NCBI RefSeq assembly: GCF_013256425.1
Contig: NZ_CP053904.1
Location: 1,178,001 to 1,242,000 of the forward strand
Length of the DNA: 64,000 nucleotides
Direction: 5' to 3'
From: Hymenobacter sp. BRD67
GTDB lineage: Bacteria; Bacteroidota; Bacteroidia; Cytophagales; Hymenobacteraceae
The notes beneath the pieces are model-generated. The model saw nothing but the letters and a program-made list of their open reading frames with translations, made no database searches and had not been told where the DNA came from. Made by a program: the position numbers and the translations under genes. Shown in pieces: positions 52,475 through 60,374 of this stretch (its first letter is position 1; the number at the start of each line of letters is the position of its first letter).

Positions 52475-52741
52475 ATGATAATTGACATAGATGGCTGCAA
52501 GACTAAGGAGGCAGTACACGAAGTATTCAAGCAGAAGCTTGAATTTCCGGATTTCTACGGAGCTAATTGGGATGCCTTTTTAGATTCTATAACCGGACTT
52601 GTTGAAATGCCTGACGAGGTCAGAATAATAAATTGGCAAGGCTTTGCGCATACCTGTCCAAAGGATATGCAGATTCTGCGGGAAATCGTTTGCGACCACT
52701 ACCCAGAACGACTGCCCGAAAAGCGAATCCTGCTTGCCTAG
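52475..52741 (+). CDS. Barstar family protein
   Basis: An 88-residue small protein with the barstar fold pattern: IDIDGCKTKEAVHEVFKQKL, then the diagnostic FPDFYGANWDAFLDSITGLV (YG-x-NWDAFxD), and a late strand EVRIINWQGF. Barstar proteins bind and block barnase-type ribonucleases or serve as immunity proteins in polymorphic toxin systems. No ribonuclease toxin gene is adjacent. It is AT-rich relative to its neighbours, suggesting acquisition; orphan barstar-like genes are known in many genomes. Confidence 0.85.
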   Translation: MIIDIDGCKTKEAVHEVFKQKLEFPDFYGANWDAFLDSITGLVEMPDEVRIINWQGFAHTCPKDMQILREIVCDHYPERLPEKRILLA

Positions 52742-52849
52742 TAATTTGGCTTCTTAAGCTTTTTTGTGACAACCATTTCCATCCGCAACCTGTATATTTG
52801 TCACAGTTAAGATAAAACAAGGGCCGAACCTTGCGGCCCGGCCCTTGCC

Positions 52850-52984
52850 TTACTTAATCCAATGAATGGCAGCCGACAGGGCGCCACCACTCATTAGAAG
52901 CCCCACGAGCCATTTTGCCAGCTCAGGGGGTATGCGGAAGCTGAACCGAAGCACAAAATCCGCCTTTGCACGTTTATCTCTCAT
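52850..52984 (-). CDS. Possible small hypothetical protein, 44 residues
   Basis: A short minus-strand frame starting at ATG 52984: MRDKRAKADFVLRFSFRIPP, then ELAKWLVGLLMSGGALSAAIHWIK. A basic N-terminus is followed by one amphipathic or membrane-compatible helix. GC-rich inverted sequence at 52818-52847 (AAGGGCC/GGCCCTT) could terminate it. The composition is coding-like, but no homology is known to me, so it is only a candidate. Confidence 0.3.
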   Translation of the reverse strand: MRDKRAKADFVLRFSFRIPPELAKWLVGLLMSGGALSAAIHWIK

Positions 52985-53024
52985 GTTGGAGAAAGAAGTT
53001 AGGTGCTGAACCACCTGCTTCTTT

Positions 53025-53066
53025 GAAACCCCGGTTGGTCCAACAGCCGGGGTTTCGTCTTTTTAA
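53025..53066 (+). terminator. Terminator with adjoining hairpin, possible small RNA end
   Basis: GAAACCCCGG and CCGGGGTTTC form a perfect 10-base stem followed by GTCTTTTT on the plus strand. Directly before it, GAAGTTAGGTGC..ACCACCTGCTTC forms another short stem-loop. No plus-strand gene ends nearby (barstar ends at 52741), so this may terminate a short transcript starting around 52900-52980. The rest of the 52742-53135 gap shows nothing further. Confidence 0.5.
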
Positions 53067-53135
53067 GGACTTGCCGAGGTGAGGTGGAATAACCGTGCAA
53101 CGGGCCAAAGATATAGCCGCATGGCACTGTTTTAA

Positions 53136-53891
53136 TCATCCAATAGCCGCCCGCGTGAACTCCGAAAGCACCAGCCGGCCGCTAATGGCAGCACGCTCAA
53201 TGAGCAGGGTATCCCAGTGCTCGGTGCCAGCCCAGAGCACTTGTTTCAGCTCGCGCATGGCATTGGGGGAGCTAGCAGCCAGGCGCTGGGCTAGGGCCTG
53301 CACGGCCGCGTCGAGGCTAGCCAGGTCGGGCAATACTTCGGCGTAGAGGCCGTGGCTGGCGGCCCACTCGGCCGAGCGAAACTGCGTGGCATCAATGGCC
53401 AGCTGGCCGAAGGCAGAGGCACCGATTTTGCGCTCCACGGCCGGGCCGACTACGAAGGGGCCAATGCCCACGGCCAGCTCGCTGAGCTTCACGGCCGCGT
53501 GGGTAGTGGCCAGGCAGTAGTCGGTAGCAGCGGCCAGGCCCACGCCGCCGCCCACAGCCTTGCCCTGCACCCGGCCGATAATGAGCTTGGGGCTGGTGCG
53601 GCAGGCGTTGATAACGTGCGCGAAGCCGGAAAAAAACGCTAGCCCCTGGGCCGCATCGGCCACGGCGCGTAGCTCGTCGAAGCTAGCCCCGGCGCAGAAC
53701 GTGCGCTCGCCCTCGCTTTGCAGGATAATTACTTTGGTGGCTTCAGCCTGGCCAGCTTCGGTGATGGTGCGGGCTAGCTGGGCCAGAATAGCGCTCGGCA
53801 GGGAGTTGTGAGCGGGGTGGAAAAACGTGATGGTGGAGATGCCGGCGGCATCGGTGGCGGCCGTGACGTGGCCGGCGGTGAGGTTGCTCAT
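53136..53891 (-). CDS. Enoyl-CoA hydratase/isomerase family protein, possibly the paaF equivalent
   Basis: A 251-residue crotonase-fold enzyme at the 3' end of the phenylacetate cluster. The oxyanion-hole motif is TFCAGASFDEL near residue 65, followed by IIGRVQGKAVGGGVGLAAATDYCLAT and VKLSELAVGIGPFVVGPAVERKIG. The glutamate usual after GGG in hydratases (GGGCEL) is replaced (GGGVGL), so a hydratase role is not assured; the second acidic position SEL is present. Downstream of paaZ, it may do the PaaF step (dehydroadipyl-CoA hydration), but a methylglutaconyl-CoA hydratase-like role is also possible. Confidence 0.75.
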   Translation of the reverse strand: MSNLTAGHVTAATDAAGISTITFFHPAHNSLPSAILAQLARTITEAGQAEATKVIILQSEGERTFCAGASFDELRAVADAAQGLAFFSGFAHVINACRTSPKLIIGRVQGKAVGGGVGLAAATDYCLATTHAAVKLSELAVGIGPFVVGPAVERKIGASAFGQLAIDATQFRSAEWAASHGLYAEVLPDLASLDAAVQALAQRLAASSPNAMRELKQVLWAGTEHWDTLLIERAAISGRLVLSEFTRAAIG

Positions 53892-53935
53892 AGCGCAAGG
53901 TTTCGCCAGGTAAAGCGAGGTTTCACAAGGTTGTT

Positions 53936-53980
53936 AAAAAGAACATCATGCTTCGGCAAGCTCAGCATGACGTTCTTTTT
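53936..53980. repeat. Hairpin AAAAAGAACATCATGCT, terminator-like
   Basis: AAAAAGAACATCATGCT pairs with AGCATGACGTTCTTTTT (one mismatch) around an 11-base loop. With A and T runs at both ends it can act as a terminator after paaZ on the minus strand. Its AGAACGTCATGCT core is similar to the element at 45996-46061. Confidence 0.75.
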
Positions 53981-53999
53981 AAATTGAAATACGAATAAA

Positions 54000-56062
54000 T
54001 TATCCTTGGTTTTTCTTCTTTACCATCGTCAGAATGGTAGCTACGGCCACGGTGTCGCCGTTTTCGTCTTTTACCGTCACGAGCCAGCGCACGATGCCCT
54101 TGGCGATGTCGGTTTCATCGCGCTTTTCCTGGCCGATTTTCTCCTTCACCGTGAGCGTCACGCCGATGGTAGTGCCGGGGTACACGGGCTTGGTGAAGCG
54201 ACACTCGTCGAGGCCGTAGTTCAGCAAAACGGGGCCTTTGCGCGGGTCAACGAACATGCCGGCTGCCTTGCTGAGCACGTAGTAGCCGTGGGCCACGCGG
54301 CCGGTGAAGAGCGTGCCTTCCAGTGAGGTTGCGTCGACGTGGGCGTAGAAATTATCGCCCGAAATGCCGGCAAAGGCGCTGATGTCGGCCTCCGTGACGG
54401 TGTGCTTATGCGTGGTGTAGGTTTCGCCGATTTCCAGCTCCTCAAAGTAGCGCTGGAAGGGGTGCTTGTCGTACTCCACCGTTTTGGCGCCGGTCTGGTA
54501 CACTTCCGTAATGGCCGTCAGCATGCTCGGCGAGCCTTGCAGGGCCACGCGCTGCATGAAGTGCTCGACGCCCCGGATGCCACCCATCTCCTGGCCGCCG
54601 CCGGCCCGGCCGGGGCCGCCGTGCACGAGCTGGGGCAGCGGCGAGCCGTGGCCGGTGCTCTCCCTGGCCATCTCGCCGTTGAGCACCAGAATACGGCCGT
54701 GGTGAGTGGCCGCGCCCAGCACAAACTCCTGGGCTGTGCGCGGGTCGTTGGTAGCCAGCGAGCACACCAGCGAGCCCTTACCGAGGTTGGCGAGCTGGGT
54801 GGCCTCGCCCAAGTTGTGGTAGGGCATCAGGGTCACGACCGGCCCGAAGGCTTCCAGCTCGTGGCTGTCGAGGTGCCGGAAGGGGTGGTCATTGCGCAGT
54901 ACGATAGGCGAGATGAACGCGCCCTTGGCCGCGTCGGCCCCGCGCTCTTTACCCAGAACTTCGACGTTGTCGAGGTCACCGTATACGATGGGGGTGTTCT
55001 TGGCCAGCTTGCGTACCTGCTCGCGCAGGCGCTCGGCCTGCTCGCGGCCAGCCAGCGCGCCCATGCGCACGCCCTCGGCCTGCGGGTGGCCGATGGTGGT
55101 TTGGGCCAGCGCCTTACCCAACGCAATCTGCACGTCTTCGAGCAGCTCGGCGGGCACGATGGCGCGGCGGATGGCGGTGCATTTCTGCCCGCACTTGGCC
55201 GTCATCTCCTTGCGCACCTCCTTGATAAAGAGGTCAAACTCGGGCGTGCCGGGCTGGGCGTCGGGGCCGAGCACGGCGGCGTTGAGCGAGTCGGCTTCGA
55301 GGGTAAACGGCACCGCCTCGCTGATAATGCGCGGATGGGCGCGCAGCCGGGCGCCGGTAGCCGCCGAGCCGGTAAAGGTCACCACATCCTGGTACGTGAC
55401 GTGGTCGAGAATACCCTGGCCCGAGCCCACCACGAGCTGCAAAGCACCTTCGGGCAGGATGCCGCTGGCGATAATCTCGCGCACCACGGCCTCGGTGAGG
55501 TAGGCGCTGGGCACGGCGGGCTTCACCACGGCCGGCATGCCGGCCAGTAGGTTGACGGCGATTTTCTCCAGCATCCCCCAGATGGGGAAGTTGTAGGCGT
55601 TGATGTGCACGGCCACGCCCTCGCGGGGCACCAGCAGGTGCTGGGCCATGAACGTGCCGCCCTTGGAGAGGCCCACCGGCTCACCCTCCACGTAGAACGG
55701 CTTGTCGGGAAACTTGCGCCGCAGCGAGGCGTTGGCAAACAGGTTGCCGATGCCGCCCTCGATGTCAATCCACGAATCGGCGCGCGTCGCCCCGAGCGGT
55801 AGCTCAGCTCGTAGAAAATCTCCTTCTTTTCCTGCAAGTGAAAAGCCAGCGCCTTGAGCATCCGGCCGCGCTCGTGAAAAGTCATCCGGCGCAGGGCGGG
55901 GTTGCCCACGCGGCGGCCGTAGGCCAGAATCTGCTCGAAGTCAAAGCCTTCGGTATTGGCCAGGGCAATGACTTCGCCGGTGCTGGCATCGCGCAGCTCG
56001 TGCGGGTCGGAGCCGCCGGGCGACCAGCGGCCAAGGGTGTAGTTTTCGAGGGTGGGTGTCAT
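54000..56062 (-). CDS. paaZ: PaaZ: oxepin-CoA hydrolase / 3-oxo-5,6-dehydrosuberyl-CoA semialdehyde dehydrogenase (frame broken by one base)
   Basis: Opens the oxepin-CoA ring and oxidises the resulting aldehyde. Frames 55523-56062 and 54000-55691 join as 687 residues when one C is added to the run at 55790-55793, restoring ..LSYRSGATRADSWIDIEGGIGNL... The N-terminal aldehyde dehydrogenase domain has the catalytic Glu in FTLEADSLNAAVL and Cys in KCGQKCTAIRR; the C-terminal MaoC-like hydratase domain begins FQRYFEELEIGETYTTHKHT and includes GDNFYAHVD and VAHGYYVLSKAAG. The length matches E. coli PaaZ (681). It lies between paaJ and the enoyl-CoA hydratase, bordered by hairpins on both sides. 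Confidence 0.93.
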
Positions 56063-56075
56063 AGCAGGGTGGGCC

Positions 56076-56163
56076 TGTAGCGTGGACGCTGCGAGTCCGC
56101 GCGGGGGTAGGAGTAGGAAAAATCAGTCGTTCAAACGCGCGGACTCGCAGCGTCCACGCTACA
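56076..56163. repeat. Inverted repeat, GTAGCGyGGACT family, on the paaJ stop codon
   Basis: Left arm TGTAGCGTGGACGCTGCGAG (continuing TCCGCGCG) and right arm CGCGCGGACTCGCAGCGTCC (continuing ACGCTACA) are perfect inverses around about 30 bases. The TAG at the right arm's outer edge is the stop codon of paaJ on the minus strand. It is the same family as 29337-29419, where the arm holds the ftsK stop. Confidence 0.88.
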
Positions 56164-57367
56164 CGCGCTCGATAATCACGGCGTAGCCCTGGCCTACGCC
56201 AATGCACATCGTGACCAGCGCGTAGCGCTTCTGCTGCTCGTGTAGCTCGATGGCAGCGGTATTGAGCAGGCGGGCGCCGCTCATACCGAGCGGGTGGCCC
56301 AGCGCAATGGCCCCGCCGTTGGGGTTGAGGCGCGGGTCGTCGTCGGCCAGGCCGAAGGCGCGGATGCAGGCCAGCGACTGCGCGGCAAAGGCCTCGTTGA
56401 GCTCAATAATATCGATGTCGTTTAGGGTGAGGCCGGCCTTTTTCAATGCCTGCTGGCTGGCCGGCACCGGCCCGATGCCCATGATGCGGGGCTCGACGCC
56501 GGCCACGCCCATTGCCACGATGCGGGCTTTGGGCGTGAGGCTGTGCTGCTTGATGCCTTCCTCCGAAGCCAGCAGCAGGGCGGCGGCGCCGTCGTTGAGG
56601 CCCGAGGCGTTACCAGCCGTCACGGTGCCGCCGGTTTTGCGGAAGGCCGGACGCAGCTTGGCCAAGCCAGTGAGCGACGTATCGGGCTTCAGAAATTCGT
56701 CCTCAGCAAACAGCAGCGGCTCGCCCTTGCGCTGCGGAATGGCCACGGGCGCAATCTCGGCGGCGAAGCGGCCGCGCTGCTGGGCAGCGGCGGCTTTCTG
56801 CTGCGAGACCAGCGCAAACTTATCCTGGTCTTCGCGGCTGATGTGGTACTGGTCTACCAGATTCTCCGCGGTTTCGCCCATCGCGTCGGTGCCGTACTGC
56901 GCCTGTAGGGCGGGGTTGATGAACCGCCAGCCGAAGCTCGAATCGGCCATCTGCGAGTCGGTGCCGAATGCCTTGGAGGGCTTCGACATGACGAACGGGG
57001 CGCGGGTCATGTTCTCGACGCCGCCGGCCACGAACAGGTCGCCATCGCCGCTACGGATGGCGCGGGCGGCCGCAATACCTGCCGACAGGCCACTGGCGCA
57101 CAGGCGGTTCAGGGTTTCGCCGGGTACAGAATAAGGCAGGCCGGCCAGCAGCGCCGCCATGCGGGCCACGTTGCGGTTGTCTTCGCCGGCCTGGTTGGCG
57201 CAGCCCAGGATAACGTCGGCTACGGCGGCCGGGTCAGTGTCGGGGTGGCGCCTGAGCAGCTCGCGGATGGTGTGGGCGGCCAGGTCGTCGGGGCGCACGG
57301 CGGCCAGGGTGCCGCCAAAGTTGCCGATGGGCGTGCGCACGCCGTCGATGATATAAGCTTCGTTCAT
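56159..57367 (-). CDS. paaJ: 3-oxoadipyl-CoA thiolase
   Basis: Cleaves 3-oxoadipyl-CoA (and 3-oxo-dehydrosuberyl-CoA) with CoA at the end of phenylacetate breakdown. This 402-residue thiolase has the nucleophilic Cys in LNRLCASGLSAGIAAA, VTAGNASGLNDGAAALLLAS, the His in NGGAIALGHPLGMSGARL, and the second Cys in VTMCIGVGQGYAVIIE. The sequence NEAYIIDGVRTPIGNFGGTL is the usual PaaJ/PcaF start. Its start overlaps the stop of paaI by four bases (ATGA). Its stop codon lies within an inverted repeat arm. Confidence 0.92.
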   Translation of the reverse strand: MNEAYIIDGVRTPIGNFGGTLAAVRPDDLAAHTIRELLRRHPDTDPAAVADVILGCANQAGEDNRNVARMAALLAGLPYSVPGETLNRLCASGLSAGIAAARAIRSGDGDLFVAGGVENMTRAPFVMSKPSKAFGTDSQMADSSFGWRFINPALQAQYGTDAMGETAENLVDQYHISREDQDKFALVSQQKAAAAQQRGRFAAEIAPVAIPQRKGEPLLFAEDEFLKPDTSLTGLAKLRPAFRKTGGTVTAGNASGLNDGAAALLLASEEGIKQHSLTPKARIVAMGVAGVEPRIMGIGPVPASQQALKKAGLTLNDIDIIELNEAFAAQSLACIRAFGLADDDPRLNPNGGAIALGHPLGMSGARLLNTAAIELHEQQKRYALVTMCIGVGQGYAVIIERV

Positions 57368-57810
57368 GAGGTTTTAGGCAGGATTTCGTGACTGGTGCGG
57401 TAGGCCGTGCCCTTGAAAAGCAGCAGTTCCGCACCCAGCTGGTTGGTTACGCGCACCTGGTACACGCCGATTTTATGCTTGAGACTCACCTCCCGGGCTT
57501 CCACTGTGAGCACGTCGCCCACCCGGCCGGCTTCGAGGTAATCGGCGGTTACGCTGAGCCCCACGCTCTGGCGGCCGTGGCTGTTGCAGGCAAAAGCAAA
57601 CGCCGTATCGGCCGCCGAAAACGTGACGCCGCCGTGCAGGGCCCCGAAGCCGTTGAGCATGTCGGGCCGCACTGCGAAATGCAGGCGGCAGTAGCCGGGG
57701 CCGACCTCGTCCACGCACAGGCCCAGCAGCTGGCTGAAGGCGTCCTGGCCGAGCATGAGGGCTTTCACGGCCTCGGCGGTTGAGCTAGCGGACGGCGGGA
57801 ATGGGCTCAT
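57364..57810 (-). CDS. paaI: Hydroxyphenylacetyl-CoA thioesterase PaaI
   Basis: A 148-residue hotdog-fold thioesterase that releases CoA from dead-end hydroxyphenylacetyl-CoA products. The active-site segment LNGFGALHGGVTFSAADTAFAFACNSHG (HGG and Asp) is characteristic, as is the ending VYQVRVTNQLGAELLLFKGTAYR. It overlaps paaH (26 bases) and paaJ (4 bases), showing tight translational coupling in the operon. The PaaI subfamily is favoured by this context. Confidence 0.9.
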   Translation of the reverse strand: MSPFPPSASSTAEAVKALMLGQDAFSQLLGLCVDEVGPGYCRLHFAVRPDMLNGFGALHGGVTFSAADTAFAFACNSHGRQSVGLSVTADYLEAGRVGDVLTVEAREVSLKHKIGVYQVRVTNQLGAELLLFKGTAYRTSHEILPKTS

Positions 57811-58966
57811 GCGTCAGAAAATACCGGTTTTCGCGGGCCAAGCGCCGCAGCAGCACGCTGGCGCGGTAGCGGTCGTCGTGGTAGTCGTGGTAGAGGTCGT
57901 CGAGCGTAGCCAGCACCTGGGCCGGCCCCAGCTCGTCGGCCCAGGCCAGCAGGCCTTTGGGGTAGTTCACGCCGGTGGTCATGGCCAGCTCCAGGTCGGG
58001 GGCTGACGCCACGCGCAGGTGCAGCGCCTCGGCGGCCTCGTTGATGAGCATGGCCAGTACCCGGTGCAGAATGCGCTGGCCCAGCGCCGCATCGCGGTTC
58101 GGCGTGGGCTGCGCGGCGCCGGGCGCATAGTCGTAGAAGCCGCGCCCGGCCTTGCGGCCGTAGTAGCCGGCCTCAAACAAGCGCTTCTGGGTGAAGGAGG
58201 GGCGGTAGCGCGGGTCGTAGAAAAAGGCGGTGAACACCGACTCCGTGACTCGATAGTTGACGTCGTGGCCGATAAAGTCCATCAGGGCAAACGGCCCCAT
58301 GCGGAAGCCGCCCAGCTCGGTCAGGGCCCAGTCGATAGTGGCGATGTCGGCAATGCCTTCTTCCAGAATCCGAATGGCCTCGCCGTAGAAAGGCCGCGCC
58401 ACGCGGTTCACGATAAAGCCGGGCGTGTCCTGGGCCAGCACCGGGCGCTTACCCCAGCTGGCCACCAGCGCCTTAATGTCATCGGCCAGTCCGGGGCGGG
58501 TTTGCACTGCCGGAATCACCTCCACCAGCTGCATGAGCGGGGCCGGGTTGAAAAAATGAATGCCCACGAAGCGCTCCGGCCGCAGGCAGGCCGCCGCAAT
58601 CGACGTAACCGAGAGGGACGACGTATTCGTGGCCAGAATACATTCAGAATTTACTATATTTTCGAGCTGCCGGAAAACCTGCTGCTTCACCGCCAGGTCT
58701 TCCACAATGGCTTCCACAACCAGCTCGCAGTCGGCAAAGTCGGCCATGCTGGCCGTGGGATGCAGGCGGGCAATGGCCGCCCCGGCCGCTTCGGTGGTCA
58801 GCTTGCCTTTTTCGGCCAGCTTGCGCAGGCTGGCGGCGATGCCAGCCGTAGCCTTTTCGAGGGCCGCGGCATTCTGGTCGAGCAGGCGCACCGCGTGGCC
58901 AGCCGTGGCCACCACCTGAGCAATGCCCGCGCCCATCGCGCCGCTGCCGATAATTCCAATGGTCAT
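57785..58966 (-). CDS. paaH: 3-hydroxyacyl-CoA dehydrogenase PaaH
   Basis: NAD-dependent oxidation of 3-hydroxyadipyl-CoA to 3-oxoadipyl-CoA. ATG 58966 (MTIGIIGSGAMGAGIAQVVA) is preferred, because the in-frame extension upstream is encoded by the inverted repeat at 58971. The 393-residue enzyme has the Rossmann motif GSGAMGAGIAQ, the catalytic His in GIHFFNPAPLMQLVEVI, and two C-terminal helical units: one around DTPGFIVNRVARPFYGEAIRI and another from about residue 290 (QRILHRVLAMLINEAAEALH). This fits PaaH-type length rather than the 295-residue type at the start of the window. Confidence 0.9.
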   Translation of the reverse strand: MTIGIIGSGAMGAGIAQVVATAGHAVRLLDQNAAALEKATAGIAASLRKLAEKGKLTTEAAGAAIARLHPTASMADFADCELVVEAIVEDLAVKQQVFRQLENIVNSECILATNTSSLSVTSIAAACLRPERFVGIHFFNPAPLMQLVEVIPAVQTRPGLADDIKALVASWGKRPVLAQDTPGFIVNRVARPFYGEAIRILEEGIADIATIDWALTELGGFRMGPFALMDFIGHDVNYRVTESVFTAFFYDPRYRPSFTQKRLFEAGYYGRKAGRGFYDYAPGAAQPTPNRDAALGQRILHRVLAMLINEAAEALHLRVASAPDLELAMTTGVNYPKGLLAWADELGPAQVLATLDDLYHDYHDDRYRASVLLRRLARENRYFLTHEPIPAVR

Positions 58967-58970
58967 TTTG

Positions 58971-59067
58971 ATAATGTGGGAGATGCGAAGAGGTGAGAAA
59001 TGAGAAAATGCGGATTGCAGATGATTTTTTACATCTTCCACATTCTCACATCTTCCACATTTAAAAT
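58971..59067. repeat. Inverted repeat of AATGTGRRAGATG words
   Basis: Left arm ATAATGTGGGAGATGCGAAG (continuing AGGTGAGAAATGAGAAAATG); right arm ACATCTTCCACATTCTCACA (continuing TCTTCCACATT). The right arm's reverse complement repeats AATGTGGAAGATG twice. The element fills the gap between paaG and paaH and comes within five bases of the paaH start. Same word family as 37173-37292. Confidence 0.8.
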
Positions 59068-59850
59068 CTACTGGCCGGTAAAGGTGGGCTGACGCTTGGC
59101 CAGGAAGGCGGCTACGCCCTCGCGGTAGTCGGCGGTGTGGCCGGCGCGCAGCTGGTAGTCGCCCTCGGCACGCAGCTGCTGGGCCACGTCGTTGGCAAAC
59201 GTGTGGTTGAGCAGCTGCTTGGTGTAAGCCAGGCCTTTGGTGGGCAGGTGGGCCATCTTGTGGGCCAGCGCGAGTACTTCCTGGTCGAAAGTCTCATCAG
59301 CAAACGCCTTGTAAATCATGCCCATCTGCACGGCCTCGGCGCCGCTTACCTTGTCGCCGGTCAGCATGAGGGCGCTGGCGCGCTGCAGGCCCACGAGGCG
59401 CGGCAGAAAGTAGGTGCCGCCGCTGTCGGGCACCAGGCCAATCTTGCTGAACGCCTGAATGAACGCGGCCGACTGCCGGGCCACCACGATATCGCAGGCC
59501 AGGGCAATGTTGGCGCCCGCCCCGGCCGCTACGCCATTCACGGCCGCGATGACGGGCTTTTCCAGCTCCCGAATAAGCAGAATAATCGGGTTGTAGTGCT
59601 GCTCCACAATTTCCGACACATCGGGCGCGTTCGGCCCGGTTATTTCTGCCAGGTCCTGCCCGGCGCAGAAGGCGCGGCCCGTGCCCGTGAGCACTACGGC
59701 CCGTACGCTGGCATCGGCCTGGCATGCGCGCAGCCGCTGCTGCAAGGCCAGCGCCAGCGGCTTGTTGATGCTGTTGAAGACGTCGGGGCGATTGAGCGTG
59801 AGCGTGGCCACGCCGTCGGCAAAAGAGTAAAGCAGGGCGGTGTCGGACAT
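59068..59850 (-). CDS. paaG: 1,2-epoxyphenylacetyl-CoA isomerase PaaG
   Basis: A crotonase-fold enzyme that isomerises the ring epoxide to oxepin-CoA. ATG 59850 (MSDTALLYSFADGVATLTLN) is chosen over a slightly upstream start. The oxyanion-hole motif is AFCAGQDLAEI, and VNGVAAGAGANIALACDIVVA and FIQAFSKIGLVPDSGGTYFL follow, with the PaaG-typical FSK-GL-PD-GGT stretch and the C-terminal YREGVAAFLAKRQPTFTG. At 260 residues it is close to the E. coli enzyme. It follows paaD after eight bases. Confidence 0.93.
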   Translation of the reverse strand: MSDTALLYSFADGVATLTLNRPDVFNSINKPLALALQQRLRACQADASVRAVVLTGTGRAFCAGQDLAEITGPNAPDVSEIVEQHYNPIILLIRELEKPVIAAVNGVAAGAGANIALACDIVVARQSAAFIQAFSKIGLVPDSGGTYFLPRLVGLQRASALMLTGDKVSGAEAVQMGMIYKAFADETFDQEVLALAHKMAHLPTKGLAYTKQLLNHTFANDVAQQLRAEGDYQLRAGHTADYREGVAAFLAKRQPTFTGQ

Positions 59851-59858
59851 GGAAAGAG

Positions 59859-60374
59859 CTAAGCGTGGCATTTAAAGTAATCGAACGGCTCGCGGCAGTC
59901 GTCGCACTGATACAGGGCCTTGCAGGCTGTTGAGCCAAACTGGCTGACCAGGTGCGTGTGGGCCGACTTGCAGAGCGGGCAGCGTACGGCGGTATCCTGG
60001 CCAAATAAGTTGAGGACGTGGCCGCTGGCCGTGCCATCAATGGGCGGCGCAATGCCGTAGGCTTCGAGCTTGGCGCGGCCCGCCTGGCTCATCCAGTCGG
60101 TGGTCCAGGCCGGGCTTATCTGGTTGTGGATAGTTACCTGCCGGTAGCCCTCGGCCAGCAGCCGCAGCCGGATGTCGGTGGCGATGGCGCTCATGGCCGG
60201 GCAGCCCGAGTAAGTCGGGGTGATGGTAACGGTAATATGCTCGCCGTCCACCGCCACGGCCCGTACGATGCCCAGGTCCAGAATGCTCAGTACGGGCACT
60301 TCGGGGTCGCTCACCTCTTCCAGCAGCTGCCAGATTCGGGCTTCGGTAGGCGCTGGGGAGGAGGTAGTTACCAC
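59859..60374 (-). CDS. paaD: 1,2-phenylacetyl-CoA epoxidase subunit PaaD
   Basis: A 171-residue MIP18/DUF59-type protein needed for maturation of the PaaABC(E) complex, probably in iron handling. The N-terminal DUF59 domain has SDPEVPVLSILDLGIVRAVAVDG and ITPTYSGCPAMSAIATDI, with the conserved Cys. The C-terminal zinc-ribbon-like segment has VRCPLCKSAHTHLVSQFGST and YQCDDCREPFDYFKCHA. It overlaps paaC by seven bases, so the two are coupled. Confidence 0.93.
   Translation of the reverse strand: MVTTSSPAPTEARIWQLLEEVSDPEVPVLSILDLGIVRAVAVDGEHITVTITPTYSGCPAMSAIATDIRLRLLAEGYRQVTIHNQISPAWTTDWMSQAGRAKLEAYGIAPPIDGTASGHVLNLFGQDTAVRCPLCKSAHTHLVSQFGSTACKALYQCDDCREPFDYFKCHA

Noticed and set aside
54339..55550. 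Open plus-strand frame opposite paaZ
   Set aside because: The protein is low in complexity (His/Gly/Val-rich) and mirrors the well-conserved aldehyde dehydrogenase domain on the minus strand.
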